From contig NZ_CP081903.1 of assembly GCF_020091405.1 (NCBI RefSeq), positions 3,534,501 to 3,598,500 of the forward strand: 64,000 nucleotides of DNA, given 5' to 3'. This DNA is from Bacteroides cellulosilyticus. Its GTDB lineage: Bacteria > Bacteroidota > Bacteroidia > Bacteroidales > Bacteroidaceae. The notes below the pieces were generated by a model. The model was not told the origin of the DNA. It saw only the letters and a program-made list of their open reading frames with translations, and did no database searches. Numbering within the stretch: the first letter of the stretch is position 1; every line of letters begins with the position of its first letter. Of the stretch, positions 25,648 through 35,701 are shown piece by piece. The translations under genes and the position numbers were made by a program.

Positions 25648-28600
25648 ATGAAAAAGTTATTATCAGTTTTATTTTTACTGAGCTTTACCTTAGCTTCTGC
25701 TGTATATGCACAAGATATACAGATAAAAGGTACGGTGGTAAGTGGTGCGGACAATGAGCCCTTACCTGGAGTAAATGTGGTGGTGAAAGGTAATGCCACT
25801 ACGGGAACAATCACCGGTATAGACGGTGAATTTGCTTTGTCGGTTCCTTCCGACGCAATCCTTTCTATTTCTTATATAGGATTCAAATCACAGGAAGTTT
25901 CGGTAAGTGGCAAGCGTGAACTGAAAATTGTGTTGCAGGAAGATGCGGAAGCGTTGGACGAAGTGGTGGTAGTGGGTTACGGTGTGCAGAAAAAGAGTGT
26001 GGTAACGGCATCTATCGCTAAGGTAAGCAGTGAAGACCTCGCAAGCAAGTCTCCTGTGCGCATGGATAATGCATTGAAAGGTTTGGCTGCCGGTGTAGAT
26101 GTAACTTCTGCTTCAGGGCAACCGGGTGAAAGTCCTCGTGTACGTATACGTGGTATCGGTACTATTAATAATAGTGACCCGCTCTACATCGTGGACGGTA
26201 TGCCTATTGGTGGTGGGCTTGACTTTGTGAATCCGAATGATATCGAGTCTATCGAAGTCTTGAAAGATGCAGCTTCCGGTGCCATCTATGGTGCGCGTGC
26301 AGCCAATGGTGTTATCCTTGTGACTACTAAGAAGGGCAAGATGGGTAAGGCCCAAATCAATTATAACTTCTCTTATGGCTGGCAGAGTGCATGGAAGAAG
26401 CGCGACGTGACAAGTGCCACAGATTATGCTATCTTGCAGAATGAGAAGTATGTGAATGGTGGTCAAGCTCCTATTTATACTGACCCTTACAATCTGAAAG
26501 ATGCTATGGGAAATGATATTACAGGTTTTGGTACAGACTGGCAGGAGCTTGTTTTCAATGACAATGCCCCGGTTGTAAACCATGATGTAACCATCAGCGG
26601 TGCATCCGAGAAGGTGAACTACTACTTGTCACTGGGTTATTTCTCACAGGAGGGTATCGTAGGTGGTAACTATGGGCATTCTAACTATGATCGTCTGACA
26701 ATCCGTTCAAACACTCAGTACAACCTGATTGACGCTACCAAGGAGCGTAGTTTCCTGAATAAATTGGATCTGGGCGTGAATGTAGCTTATATGCGTACGC
26801 ATTCTACCGGAGTTGCTACCAACTCTGAATTTGGCTCCATTTTGGGCTCCGCTCTTTATCTGTCCCCCATTTTAACTCCTACTTTGACAGGTGATGCTGC
26901 TAAGGATTTGATTGCTGCTTATCCTACTTATGATTTGCCGCGTGATGAAAATGGTAATGTATATACTGTTCCCGGTGGTTCTTATGGTGAAATGAACAAT
27001 CCATTGGCTATGATGACATTGAATCCTCAGAAGAATTGGTCTCATAAGTTTGTACCCAAGTTTTCTCTTGATTTGCAACTGTGGGATAATTTGAAGTATC
27101 ACTTCAGCTATAGTGCCGACATGGGGTTTTGGGGCTATAATGGAGCTACGACTTCTCTGTTCTATCTGTCCGGTAACAACAACGCATCGCATACCAGTGC
27201 ATCTGCGGAAAAGCAACAGAATGTTACCTGGCAGATTGAAAATACGTTGACTTATGATAAAACAATCGGTAAACACTCCTTTGGTGTTGTTCTGGGTCAA
27301 TCTGCACTCAAGTATAAGGGTGACAAACTTGGTGGGAGTCGTTGGAATCTGGTAAATCCCAATAACCCTTCTATTGACTATGCTACGGGGGGCGTTCTGG
27401 TTACAGAGAAAGATGGCAAAATTACCACGACTGTTCAGCACAGTGTTTACGGTGCTCCTGAGATAGAGCACAGAATGTCTTCACTTTTTGCCCGTCTCAG
27501 TTACAACTACGCAGAGCGCTATATGTTCCAGGCTACGATACGCCGCGACGGTTCCAGCCGCTTTGGTTCGAATAATCTGTATGGTATATTTCCGTCCGCA
27601 TCTTTAGGATGGAATGTGATGAACGAAGCGTTTATGGAAGGTACGCGTGACTGGCTGTCTAATTTCAAGATTCGTGCCAGCTGGGGTAAGAATGGTAGCG
27701 ATAACATAGAGGAATTTGGTTTTACTGCACTGACTGCTATGGGCAATAACGTGCTCTTCGGTAAGAACGCCACCAAGTTTAATGGTTCTAAAGCTCAGGG
27801 GTTAGCCAATCCTGATTTGAAGTGGGAAGAGAGTGAACAGACTGACTTGGGTATTGACCTTGCGTTCCTGAACAGTGCTTTGACATTCAGTGCTGACTAT
27901 TATGTAAAGAAAACCAACGGTATGATTATCAGAATGCCTATTCCGAGTTATGTAGGTGAAACGAAACCTCTGGGTAACGTGGGCGATATGAAGAATAGCG
28001 GTTTTGAATTTGAGCTTGGTTATAAGTGGAATGTATCTGATGCCAAATTTGCTGTTAAAGGTAATGCTACTTATCTTAAGAATGAATTGAAGAATCTGGG
28101 TAATGATACCGGTTATCTTGACTTTGATGGTATTCAAGGATTCTCTGGCGGTGGAACACGCGGTTCAAACGGTCAGCCTTTCCCTTACTTCTTTGGTTAC
28201 AAGACTGATGGCGTTTTTCAAAATGTGGATGAGGTTTCTGCTTATGTAAATAAAGATGGCAATATGATTATGCCGAAAGCTGTTCCGGGTGACGTTCGTT
28301 TTGTTGACGTGAATGGGGATGGTGAGATTTCCTCTGATGACCGCACTAACATTGGTAACGGCACTCCCGACTGGACTTATGGTTTGAATCTCAATGCTGA
28401 TTGGAAGGGTTTCGACTTCAATATCTTCTTCCAGGGTGTGGCAGGTGCCGATGTATTTGATGGTACTTATCGTTCGGACATCTCTGCCGGAAACTATCCT
28501 TCATGGATGTTAGGCCGCTGGACCGGTGAGGGAACTTCAAACAAATATCCTCGTCTGGCTGTTGGCGATTCCCAGAACTGGTTGGTATCCGACCTTTATG

Positions 28601-28854
28601 TATGCGACGGCTCTTACCTCCGCCTCAAGAATATTACTTTGGGTTACACATTGCCCCGGACTCTTACCCGCAAGCTGACCATTGAACGTCTGCGTTTCTA
28701 TGTACAAGCTGAGAACCTGGTGACTTGGACTAAGTATTGGGGCTTCGATCCTGAAATATCTTCGGGACCTGATGGAATCAAATCTCTCGGTATCGACCGT
28801 GGCGTTTATCCGCAGGCTCGTACATTCATAGTGGGTGTAAACGTTTCTTTCTAA
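25648..28854 (+). CDS. SusC-like TonB-dependent glycan transporter
   Basis: The outer-membrane TonB-dependent importer of a polysaccharide utilisation locus, 1068 aa. It has a signal peptide (ending VYAQ), a CarboxypepD_reg-like domain (about residues 25-105; IKGTVVSGADNEPLPGVNVVVKG), the SusC signature LDEVVVVGYG, a plug domain with GxxxIRIRG-type features (SPRVRIRGIGTINNSDPLYIVDG), and a long 22-strand barrel ending in FIVGVNVSF. It pairs with the SusD-like lipoprotein encoded next. The start at 25648 gives a proper signal peptide; an upstream in-frame codon at 25603 would lengthen it by 15 residues. Substrate is inferred from the GH16 and GH3 genes. Confidence 0.95.
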   Translation: MKKLLSVLFLLSFTLASAVYAQDIQIKGTVVSGADNEPLPGVNVVVKGNATTGTITGIDGEFALSVPSDAILSISYIGFKSQEVSVSGKRELKIVLQEDAEALDEVVVVGYGVQKKSVVTASIAKVSSEDLASKSPVRMDNALKGLAAGVDVTSASGQPGESPRVRIRGIGTINNSDPLYIVDGMPIGGGLDFVNPNDIESIEVLKDAASGAIYGARAANGVILVTTKKGKMGKAQINYNFSYGWQSAWKKRDVTSATDYAILQNEKYVNGGQAPIYTDPYNLKDAMGNDITGFGTDWQELVFNDNAPVVNHDVTISGASEKVNYYLSLGYFSQEGIVGGNYGHSNYDRLTIRSNTQYNLIDATKERSFLNKLDLGVNVAYMRTHSTGVATNSEFGSILGSALYLSPILTPTLTGDAAKDLIAAYPTYDLPRDENGNVYTVPGGSYGEMNNPLAMMTLNPQKNWSHKFVPKFSLDLQLWDNLKYHFSYSADMGFWGYNGATTSLFYLSGNNNASHTSASAEKQQNVTWQIENTLTYDKTIGKHSFGVVLGQSALKYKGDKLGGSRWNLVNPNNPSIDYATGGVLVTEKDGKITTTVQHSVYGAPEIEHRMSSLFARLSYNYAERYMFQATIRRDGSSRFGSNNLYGIFPSASLGWNVMNEAFMEGTRDWLSNFKIRASWGKNGSDNIEEFGFTALTAMGNNVLFGKNATKFNGSKAQGLANPDLKWEESEQTDLGIDLAFLNSALTFSADYYVKKTNGMIIRMPIPSYVGETKPLGNVGDMKNSGFEFELGYKWNVSDAKFAVKGNATYLKNELKNLGNDTGYLDFDGIQGFSGGGTRGSNGQPFPYFFGYKTDGVFQNVDEVSAYVNKDGNMIMPKAVPGDVRFVDVNGDGEISSDDRTNIGNGTPDWTYGLNLNADWKGFDFNIFFQGVAGADVFDGTYRSDISAGNYPSWMLGRWTGEGTSNKYPRLAVGDSQNWLVSDLYVCDGSYLRLKNITLGYTLPRTLTRKLTIERLRFYVQAENLVTWTKYWGFDPEISSGPDGIKSLGIDRGVYPQARTFIVGVNVSF

Positions 28855-28874
28855 CCTGAAAAATACAAGAATAT

Positions 28875-30455
28875 ATGAAAGCAAATAAAATATTAGCAAT
28901 AGGCTTTATGGCTGCCGCTACAGTGTTTACTGTAGGTTGCAGTGATGATTTCCTTAAGGTGAACAATCCTAAAGGTGAACCATTGGAAGATTATTATAAA
29001 ACAGATGCCCACATTCAGGAAGCTCTGATTGCGGCTTATGACCCTATTCATTGGCCCGACTGGGCATTTGATCAGTACAATGCCCTGAACATCGATGCCG
29101 AAATTATGGGTGACGACTTCTGGGTAGGTGGTGCAGACAAGTCGGATATGAGAAACTGGCACCTGTTGTTCAACTATGAAGGCGATGAGAACAATACGCT
29201 CAACTCGCTTTGGACGGTTGACTATTCGGGCGTGAAGCGTTGCAACGATGTACTGAAGTATCTCGGCTGGGCTACGGATGTAACGGCGGAAAACCGTGTA
29301 AGCTATGAGATGCAGGCCCGTTGTCTCCGCGTATACTATTACAATATGCTGTGGCATTACTTTGGGAATATACCTTTCTATCTTGAGAATCTTTCGAATC
29401 TTCCTTATACGGCTCCGCAGTTCACTGCCGACGAAGTTTACAATCAGCTGATAGTAGAACTGGAGGCTGTGATTGATTCCAAAGTGTTGCCGATGAAGTA
29501 TTATAAAGACAAAAATGGTAAGGATGATGAAGGTCAGTTAGGTCGCGTTACACAGGCTATGGCCTATATGATGTATGCCGAAATGGTGATGTACCAAAAT
29601 GACAACAGCCGTTTCACGAAAGCTCTGGGTTATATGAAAGAAATTATTGCTTCTCCTCAGTACGAATTGAATAATGACTTTGCTAATATCTGGGAAACAA
29701 ACGGTGAATGGTGCAATGAATCTATTTGGGAAATCAATTACGAGCATTCCATTGCAGAACGTGATTGGGGAAATGCTGCTTTGAATATCGGTGGTACAGT
29801 ACTTCCTACTTTGATTTCTCCTAAAGAATGGCCCGGTGGTGATGATTGGTCTACAGGTCAGGATGGTTGGGGATTTCTGCCTATACGTCTTGCGACTTAC
29901 GAAATGTTCAGCTCTACAGATAAGCGTCGTGATGCTACCTGCTGGGATGTTCGTGGCGTTACATACAATGTGCGTTATCAGGATACTCATATCTGGCTGG
30001 CAAAATACAGGCCGATGGATAAAAACAATGAAAATGGTCCTACCAGTAAGAACTTGAACTATAATAATAATTATCGCTATTACCGCTATGCGGAGGCTCT
30101 GCTCAACGCAGCCGAGTTATCTCTCCGTACAGGTGGAAGCGCAAGCGGTGAAGCTAAGACATGGCTGAATGAGGTGCGTACACGTGCCGGTTTGAGAGGA
30201 ATTGAAAATGTTACGGTTAACGATATTCTCAACGAACGTCACCTTGAGTTCGTGGGCGAAGGCAAGCGCTACTGGGATTTGGTACGTGCCGAAGATATTA
30301 GTGAAGCATCGTCTGCTAATAAAGCCTCTACAGCACTTGTTCCCGATGAATATGGCTATCGCACCAATTCCTGGACTGCCAAGAAGAAATATATCCCTAT
30401 TGCACAAGGAGAGTTGGATTCCGACCCGGCTTTGGTTCAGAACAATTATAAATAA
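28875..30455 (+). CDS. SusD/RagB-like glycan-binding lipoprotein
   Basis: The 526-aa cell-surface lipoprotein (lipobox TVGC, Cys22) caps the SusC channel and captures oligosaccharides. The RagB/SusD pattern is clear: an early DDFLKVNNPKG, TPR-like helices through the first half, YYRYAEALLNAAELSLRTGG and the family-typical DILNERHLEFVGEGKRYWDLVR near the C-terminus. It starts 21 bp after the susC-like gene, so it is in the same operon. Ligand is presumed beta-glucan from the neighbouring enzymes. Confidence 0.95.
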   Translation: MKANKILAIGFMAAATVFTVGCSDDFLKVNNPKGEPLEDYYKTDAHIQEALIAAYDPIHWPDWAFDQYNALNIDAEIMGDDFWVGGADKSDMRNWHLLFNYEGDENNTLNSLWTVDYSGVKRCNDVLKYLGWATDVTAENRVSYEMQARCLRVYYYNMLWHYFGNIPFYLENLSNLPYTAPQFTADEVYNQLIVELEAVIDSKVLPMKYYKDKNGKDDEGQLGRVTQAMAYMMYAEMVMYQNDNSRFTKALGYMKEIIASPQYELNNDFANIWETNGEWCNESIWEINYEHSIAERDWGNAALNIGGTVLPTLISPKEWPGGDDWSTGQDGWGFLPIRLATYEMFSSTDKRRDATCWDVRGVTYNVRYQDTHIWLAKYRPMDKNNENGPTSKNLNYNNNYRYYRYAEALLNAAELSLRTGGSASGEAKTWLNEVRTRAGLRGIENVTVNDILNERHLEFVGEGKRYWDLVRAEDISEASSANKASTALVPDEYGYRTNSWTAKKKYIPIAQGELDSDPALVQNNYK

Positions 30456-30487
30456 GTTTCCCTTAACTTTATTAAAGAATAAACGAT

Positions 30488-31867
30488 ATGAAAAATATTT
30501 TTAAATATATGGCAGGGGTGTTGATTGCTGGTTTTGCAATAACCGCATGTTCGCCCGAAGAATTCGATGGCGCCAATGGTAATATCCCCCAGTTATCAGA
30601 TTATACTGATAACTTTAAAGTGACCGTAAATCAGGAAACTAATTATGCAACCTTTGAGTTTATTTCCGCTCCCGGCGTTTCTCCGGTTTGGATAATTGAT
30701 GGTGCTTATGCAGGTGGATATAGCTTTTCGAAGTATTATCGTAAGAAAGGTTCATATACAGTAGAATGTAAGGTGAAGAATGCCAATGGCTTCAGCGATG
30801 GTTCTGTCACGAAGACTTTTGATATCGAAAAGACAAAGATGACGGGGTTTGGTGGTTTTGTTGAAGACAGTAACTTCAATATGTTCAAGGGAGTCACTTT
30901 CGACGTGGCATCATTCTGGTATGCTCCGGGTTGGAATCAGATTGCAGACCCGAAATATACCTATCAAAAGGGTGCGTTTGTAGTTACTTTGCCGGAGGCT
31001 ACTACTGACCAATGGCAGGCTCAGATGCACCTCGAACTTGACCCGGCAATTGCTTTGGCGGCAGATAAGACCTATGACTTTTCGGTGATACTTACTTCTA
31101 CTACCAAACATCCGGGTGTGACCATTAAATTGCAACAGAACGGTAACGATGATCTGATTCTTGATATGCAACGTGTAGCCCTCGATGCCAATGAACCGAA
31201 GTGTGTGTGGTTCAGCAATGTAAAGGGTGTGGATATCTCCAACCTGAAGTTTGCGCTCGACTTTGGTGGCAATGCAGCCAATACGGAAATTACATTGGAA
31301 AGCTTTGTGCTGAAAGACCATGCCAATGATGACGGCACCAAGATTCCTGAAATACAAGAACCTGAGCCAACTTGGGTGGATGTGAATAGCGAAGCCAACC
31401 TGTGGAGCACTGCAAAGTTTACCAATTCATTCTATTATGCTCCGGGATGGTCGCCTATAGAGAACCCGGCATTGACGATTAACGGTACTTCTTATTCGCT
31501 ATCGTTCCCGGTGGCAACTACTGATGCATGGCAAAACCAGGTTTTATTCAATACCAACATAGCGGCTGATACTGAAACGGCTTATGACTTCTGTGTGAAG
31601 TTGGTTTCTACCAAGACAATAGGAAGTGTAACTGTGAAGTTGGTACAGTCGGATGAGGTTGGTGGAGATGGAGAACCGATTAAACATGATAATAACTTCT
31701 TCTTCACAAAGCAAATTAAGCTGGAGGCTGATATGGATGTGAAGTTCTGGATTTCGGATGTAAAAGCACCAGAGGATATGCACGCCGTAACATTGGTACT
31801 TGACTTTGGTGGTAATCCTGAAGACACGAAGGTGACCATAGAAGACGTGATACTCCAGAAGCATTAA
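30488..31867 (+). CDS. Surface glycan-binding lipoprotein with two related domains (SGBP-type)
   Basis: The 459-aa lipoprotein (lipobox ITAC, Cys20) has an N-terminal PKD-like domain (about residues 30-115) and two homologous beta-sandwich domains (about 125-275 and 295-459). Both show FYYAPGW/FWYAPGW, ATTDxWQxQ and LDFGGNxxxT, so they arose by internal duplication and look CBM4/16-like. Position after SusD and before GH16 matches the SGBP-B slot of known beta-1,3-glucan and mixed-linkage-glucan PULs. Aromatic residues in YAPGW and the WQ motif are candidate binding residues. Confidence 0.85.
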   Translation: MKNIFKYMAGVLIAGFAITACSPEEFDGANGNIPQLSDYTDNFKVTVNQETNYATFEFISAPGVSPVWIIDGAYAGGYSFSKYYRKKGSYTVECKVKNANGFSDGSVTKTFDIEKTKMTGFGGFVEDSNFNMFKGVTFDVASFWYAPGWNQIADPKYTYQKGAFVVTLPEATTDQWQAQMHLELDPAIALAADKTYDFSVILTSTTKHPGVTIKLQQNGNDDLILDMQRVALDANEPKCVWFSNVKGVDISNLKFALDFGGNAANTEITLESFVLKDHANDDGTKIPEIQEPEPTWVDVNSEANLWSTAKFTNSFYYAPGWSPIENPALTINGTSYSLSFPVATTDAWQNQVLFNTNIAADTETAYDFCVKLVSTKTIGSVTVKLVQSDEVGGDGEPIKHDNNFFFTKQIKLEADMDVKFWISDVKAPEDMHAVTLVLDFGGNPEDTKVTIEDVILQKH

Positions 31868-31943
31868 AGATTAACTAATCATTGATAACGTGGGAGGGGT
31901 TAAATCCTTTCCACGTTATCTAACTAATCAATACAATAAATAT

Positions 31944-33311
31944 ATGAAACCTTTTCATTTATTTGCGTTAACAACATTCTTATTCTCATTAATCGCTTGC
32001 GGAAGTAGTGATGATGACTTTAATCCGCAACCTGATGATATAATATTGGTCTGCTCACCGGAAAAGGTGGAAGCTGGTGCAATAGAGGGAGAATATACGC
32101 TCAATGTTACTTGCAGTGGTGGAGAATGGACTGCTTTTGCCAGTGATGATTGTAGTTCTTGGGTAACAGCTAAAGTGGTGGATTCTTCTCTGGATAAGGG
32201 AAGGGTTACCGTTACTGTGAAAGCAAATACGGGAACAACTTCCCGAAACGGTTCAGTTGTCGTTAAGTCGGGAGTGAAACGCGTTACAATACCTGTGACG
32301 CAAGCAGTTCCAATGTCTGTTTCACAACGTGATATCTATTCTACTTCTCGTGGCGAGAGCTTTACATTATCTGTTGTGGCGGCTGGTGATTGGAGTGTTA
32401 AATCTAATGATAGCTGGATAAAGGCTGAAAAGGTAGATGACAAAACAGTGAGTGTCATGACGGAACCCAATGAGAAGAAGACTTCTCGGAATGGGACTCT
32501 GGATATTACTTTGGGCGCAGAGAAAATTACCGTAACTGTGTATCAGGAATCGGTCGAGGATCGTGATGTCGTTACTCCCGAAGGATATCGCCTGGTTTGG
32601 CATGACGAGTTTAATGAAGGTATCACTCTTGGCACCGATTGGACACACGAAGTGCAAAAGTCCGGTTGGGTGAATAATGAACTTCAGGAATATGTGAATG
32701 GTTCAGTAAGTGGTAAGCGTGTGACGGAATTAGTAGATGGTAAATTAAATATCAACTGCTTTAAAGGTTCTGATGGAAAGATATATTCGGGACGTGTGTA
32801 TGCTAAAGTAAATACTGGATGGCTTTATGGCTATTTTGAGGCTCGCATCATGCTTCCTAAAGGTAAAGGTACTTGGCCTGCTTTTTGGATGATGCCGGTG
32901 AACAATAATTATTCTACTAATCCCTGGCCGGGGTGTGGCGAGATTGACATCATGGAAGAAGTGGGTGTTGATGCGAATATCGTCTCTTCTTCTATTCATT
33001 GTGCAGCTTATAATCATACCATAAACACTCAGAAGACTGCATCTCGCAATATTGGTACGGCAGAGTCAGAGTTTCATGTCTATGCTTGTGAGTGGACACC
33101 CGACTATCTGAAATTCTTTATAGATGGAACAGAATTGATGACATTCAAGAATGAAGGTTCCGGCAAAAATGTGTGGCCGTTCACTTATGCTTTCTATCCC
33201 ATTCTCAACCTTGCATGGGGCGGTGATTGGGGAGGATACAAAGGTGTAGATGAGAGCGCCTTGCCTATAACGATGAAGGTGGATTATGTACGCGTGTTTC
33301 AAAAGAAATAA
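31944..33311 (+). CDS. GH16 endo-beta-glucanase with two BACON-like domains, lipoprotein
   Basis: The 455-aa enzyme is predicted to cut beta-1,3- or mixed-linkage glucan at the cell surface. It has a lipobox (LIAC, about Cys19), two BACON-like beta-sandwiches (about residues 35-120 and 122-205, each ending VTIPVTQ or VTVYQE), and the GH16 catalytic domain from about 215. The active site is E333-I-D335-I-M-E338; the extra residue is the bulged form seen in laminarinases, and WPAFWMMP precedes it. The start at 31944 gives the signal peptide; an earlier in-frame start at 31890 is unlikely. It is in operon with the SGBP and GH3 genes. Confidence 0.92.
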   Translation: MKPFHLFALTTFLFSLIACGSSDDDFNPQPDDIILVCSPEKVEAGAIEGEYTLNVTCSGGEWTAFASDDCSSWVTAKVVDSSLDKGRVTVTVKANTGTTSRNGSVVVKSGVKRVTIPVTQAVPMSVSQRDIYSTSRGESFTLSVVAAGDWSVKSNDSWIKAEKVDDKTVSVMTEPNEKKTSRNGTLDITLGAEKITVTVYQESVEDRDVVTPEGYRLVWHDEFNEGITLGTDWTHEVQKSGWVNNELQEYVNGSVSGKRVTELVDGKLNINCFKGSDGKIYSGRVYAKVNTGWLYGYFEARIMLPKGKGTWPAFWMMPVNNNYSTNPWPGCGEIDIMEEVGVDANIVSSSIHCAAYNHTINTQKTASRNIGTAESEFHVYACEWTPDYLKFFIDGTELMTFKNEGSGKNVWPFTYAFYPILNLAWGGDWGGYKGVDESALPITMKVDYVRVFQKK

Positions 33312-33381
33312 ACTGAGCAGTTAGTGATGTAGACAATCAATTTATAATGATAGGTAATAATATACATAATTAGGTTAATTC

Positions 33382-35634
33382 ATGAAGACACTGAAAATCT
33401 TCTCCGCTTGTTTGTTTCTTCTGCCTTTTGTCTCTTGTACGCAAGTGACAAATAAAGGCAGTGATGCGGCAACCGAGAAAAAAGTAGAATCTCTCTTGTC
33501 CAAGATGACCCTTGAAGAGAAAATCGGTCAGATGAACCAGATTTCCTCTTACGGTAATATTGAGGATATGAGTGCTTTGATTAAGAAAGGTGAAATCGGT
33601 TCCATCTTGAATGAGGTGGATCCGGTGCGTATTAATGCGCTACAGCGCGTGGCAATGGAAGAATCCCGGTTGGGTATTCCTTTATTGATAGCACGTGATG
33701 TCATTCACGGGTTTAAAACAATCTTCCCTATTCCCTTGGGACAAGCGGCTTCGTTCAATCCGCAGGTAGCAAAAGACGGTGCGCGGGTAGCGGCTATTGA
33801 GGCTTCGTCTGTAGGTATCCGGTGGACTTTTGCGCCAATGATTGACATTGCCCGCGATCCTCGCTGGGGACGTATTGCCGAAGGGTGCGGTGAAGATACG
33901 TACCTTACTTCCGTAATGGGAGCTGCTATGGTAGAAGGTTTTCAGGGAGATTCGCTGAATAGCCCTACTTCAATTGCTGCTTGTCCTAAACATTTTGTAG
34001 GTTACGGTGCAGCCGAAGGAGGACGTGACTATAATTCTACGTTCATTCCCGAACGCCGTTTGCGCAATGTTTATTTGCCACCTTTTGAAGCTGCCACCAA
34101 AGCTGGCGCAGCCACGTTTATGACTTCATTCAATGATAATGATGGGGTTCCATCTACCGGGAATGCTTTCATTTTGAAAGACGTACTCCGTGATGAGTGG
34201 GGATTCGATGGTTTTGTTGTGACGGACTGGGCTTCTGCCAGCGAAATGATAAGCCATGGTTTTGCAGCCGGTCCAAAAGAAGCGGCAATGAAATCAGTGA
34301 ATGCAGGAGTAGATATGGAAATGGTGAGTTACACTTTTGTGAAGGAATTGCCGGAATTGGTGAAAGAAGGAAAGGTGAAAGAAAGCACTATTGATGAGGC
34401 CGTTCGCAATATTTTACGTATCAAGTATCGTTTGGGACTGTTTGATGCTCCTTATGTAGATGAAAAACAACCATCTGTCATGTATGCTCCTTCTCATTTG
34501 GAAGCAGCTAAGCAAGCGGCTGTCGAATCGGCTATTCTGTTGAAGAATGATAGGGAAGTGTTGCCGTTACAGCCATCCGTGAAAACAGTTGCAGTGGTAG
34601 GACCTATGGCTAATGCACCTTATGAACAGTTGGGTACTTGGATATTTGATGGTGAGAAAGCTCGTACTCAGACTCCGTTGAACGCTATTAAGGAAATGGT
34701 TGGCGATAAAGTACAGGTGATTTATGAACCGGGACTGGCATATAGTCGTGAGAAAAATCCGGCAAGTGTGGCTAAAGCGGCTGCTGCCGCTGCGCGTGCA
34801 GATGTCATTCTTGCTTTTGTGGGTGAAGAATCTATTCTTTCGGGTGAAGCTCACTGCTTGGCTGATCTGGACCTGCAAGGCGATCAGGGAGCTTTGATTA
34901 CAGCTTTGGCTAAGACGGGTAAACCTGTAGTGACTATTGTGATGGCGGGTCGTCCGTTGACTATAGGTAAGGAAGTCGAAGAATCGACTGCTGTTCTCTA
35001 TTCATTCCATCCGGGCACGATGGGCGGTCCTGCATTGGCTGATCTGCTTTGGGGGAAGGCTGCTCCGAGCGGAAAGACACCGGTTACTTTCCCGAAGATG
35101 GTGGGGCAAATTCCTGTGTACTACGCTCATAACAATACCGGACGTCCGGCTACACGGAATGAAGTGTTGCTGAATGATATTGCTGTTGAGGCCGGACAGA
35201 CTTCACTGGGATGTACTTCATTCTATATGGATGCAGGTTTTGATCCCTTGTTCCCGTTTGGCTATGGTCTGTCGTATACCACGTTTAAGTATAGCAACAT
35301 CAAACTGGCATCTGATGTACTGAAAAAAGATGATGTGCTGACAGTGACATTCGATCTGGAAAATACCGGGAAATATGAAGGAACGGAAGTAGCTCAGCTG
35401 TATATACAGGATAAGATTGGTTCCGTGACCCGTCCGGTGAAAGAACTGAAACGTTTCACTCGTGTGACATTGAAGCCGGGTGAGAAGAAAAGCGTTTCGT
35501 TTGAACTCCCTATTAGTGAACTTGCATTTTGGAACATAGATATGGCTAAAGTTGTGGAGTCTGGAGACTTTGGGCTCTGGGTGGCAACGGATAGTCAGTC
35601 CGGAGAAGAAGTTTTCTTCAAGGTAGTAGACTGA
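33382..35634 (+). CDS. GH3 beta-glucosidase, lipoprotein
   Basis: The 750-aa retaining exo-beta-glucosidase is predicted to finish degradation of imported glucan oligosaccharides. It has a lipobox (FVSC, about Cys19). The N-terminal GH3 barrel contains KHFVGYGAAEGGRDYN and the nucleophile Asp282 in VVTDWASASEM. The alpha/beta sandwich (about 370-560) has AFVGEES, and a fibronectin-III-like C-terminal domain starts near 645. It closes the SusC-SusD-SGBP-GH16-GH3 operon and is followed by a GC-rich hairpin terminator. Confidence 0.94.
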   Translation: MKTLKIFSACLFLLPFVSCTQVTNKGSDAATEKKVESLLSKMTLEEKIGQMNQISSYGNIEDMSALIKKGEIGSILNEVDPVRINALQRVAMEESRLGIPLLIARDVIHGFKTIFPIPLGQAASFNPQVAKDGARVAAIEASSVGIRWTFAPMIDIARDPRWGRIAEGCGEDTYLTSVMGAAMVEGFQGDSLNSPTSIAACPKHFVGYGAAEGGRDYNSTFIPERRLRNVYLPPFEAATKAGAATFMTSFNDNDGVPSTGNAFILKDVLRDEWGFDGFVVTDWASASEMISHGFAAGPKEAAMKSVNAGVDMEMVSYTFVKELPELVKEGKVKESTIDEAVRNILRIKYRLGLFDAPYVDEKQPSVMYAPSHLEAAKQAAVESAILLKNDREVLPLQPSVKTVAVVGPMANAPYEQLGTWIFDGEKARTQTPLNAIKEMVGDKVQVIYEPGLAYSREKNPASVAKAAAAAARADVILAFVGEESILSGEAHCLADLDLQGDQGALITALAKTGKPVVTIVMAGRPLTIGKEVEESTAVLYSFHPGTMGGPALADLLWGKAAPSGKTPVTFPKMVGQIPVYYAHNNTGRPATRNEVLLNDIAVEAGQTSLGCTSFYMDAGFDPLFPFGYGLSYTTFKYSNIKLASDVLKKDDVLTVTFDLENTGKYEGTEVAQLYIQDKIGSVTRPVKELKRFTRVTLKPGEKKSVSFELPISELAFWNIDMAKVVESGDFGLWVATDSQSGEEVFFKVVD

Positions 35635-35659
35635 TTGGTGATTTTAAGGTTAAAGAAAG

Positions 35660-35690
35660 CGAGGGGTGGGCCGTGACGGTTCGCCCCTCG
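35660..35690 (+). terminator. GC-rich terminator hairpin at the end of the PUL
   Basis: A 13-bp stem (35660-35672 with 35678-35690, three G-T wobbles) and a 5-nt loop, 26 bp after the GH3 stop and just before the convergent lipoprotein gene. There is no strong T-tract. Confidence 0.6.
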
Positions 35691-35701
35691 TGCGTATGTA
35701 T

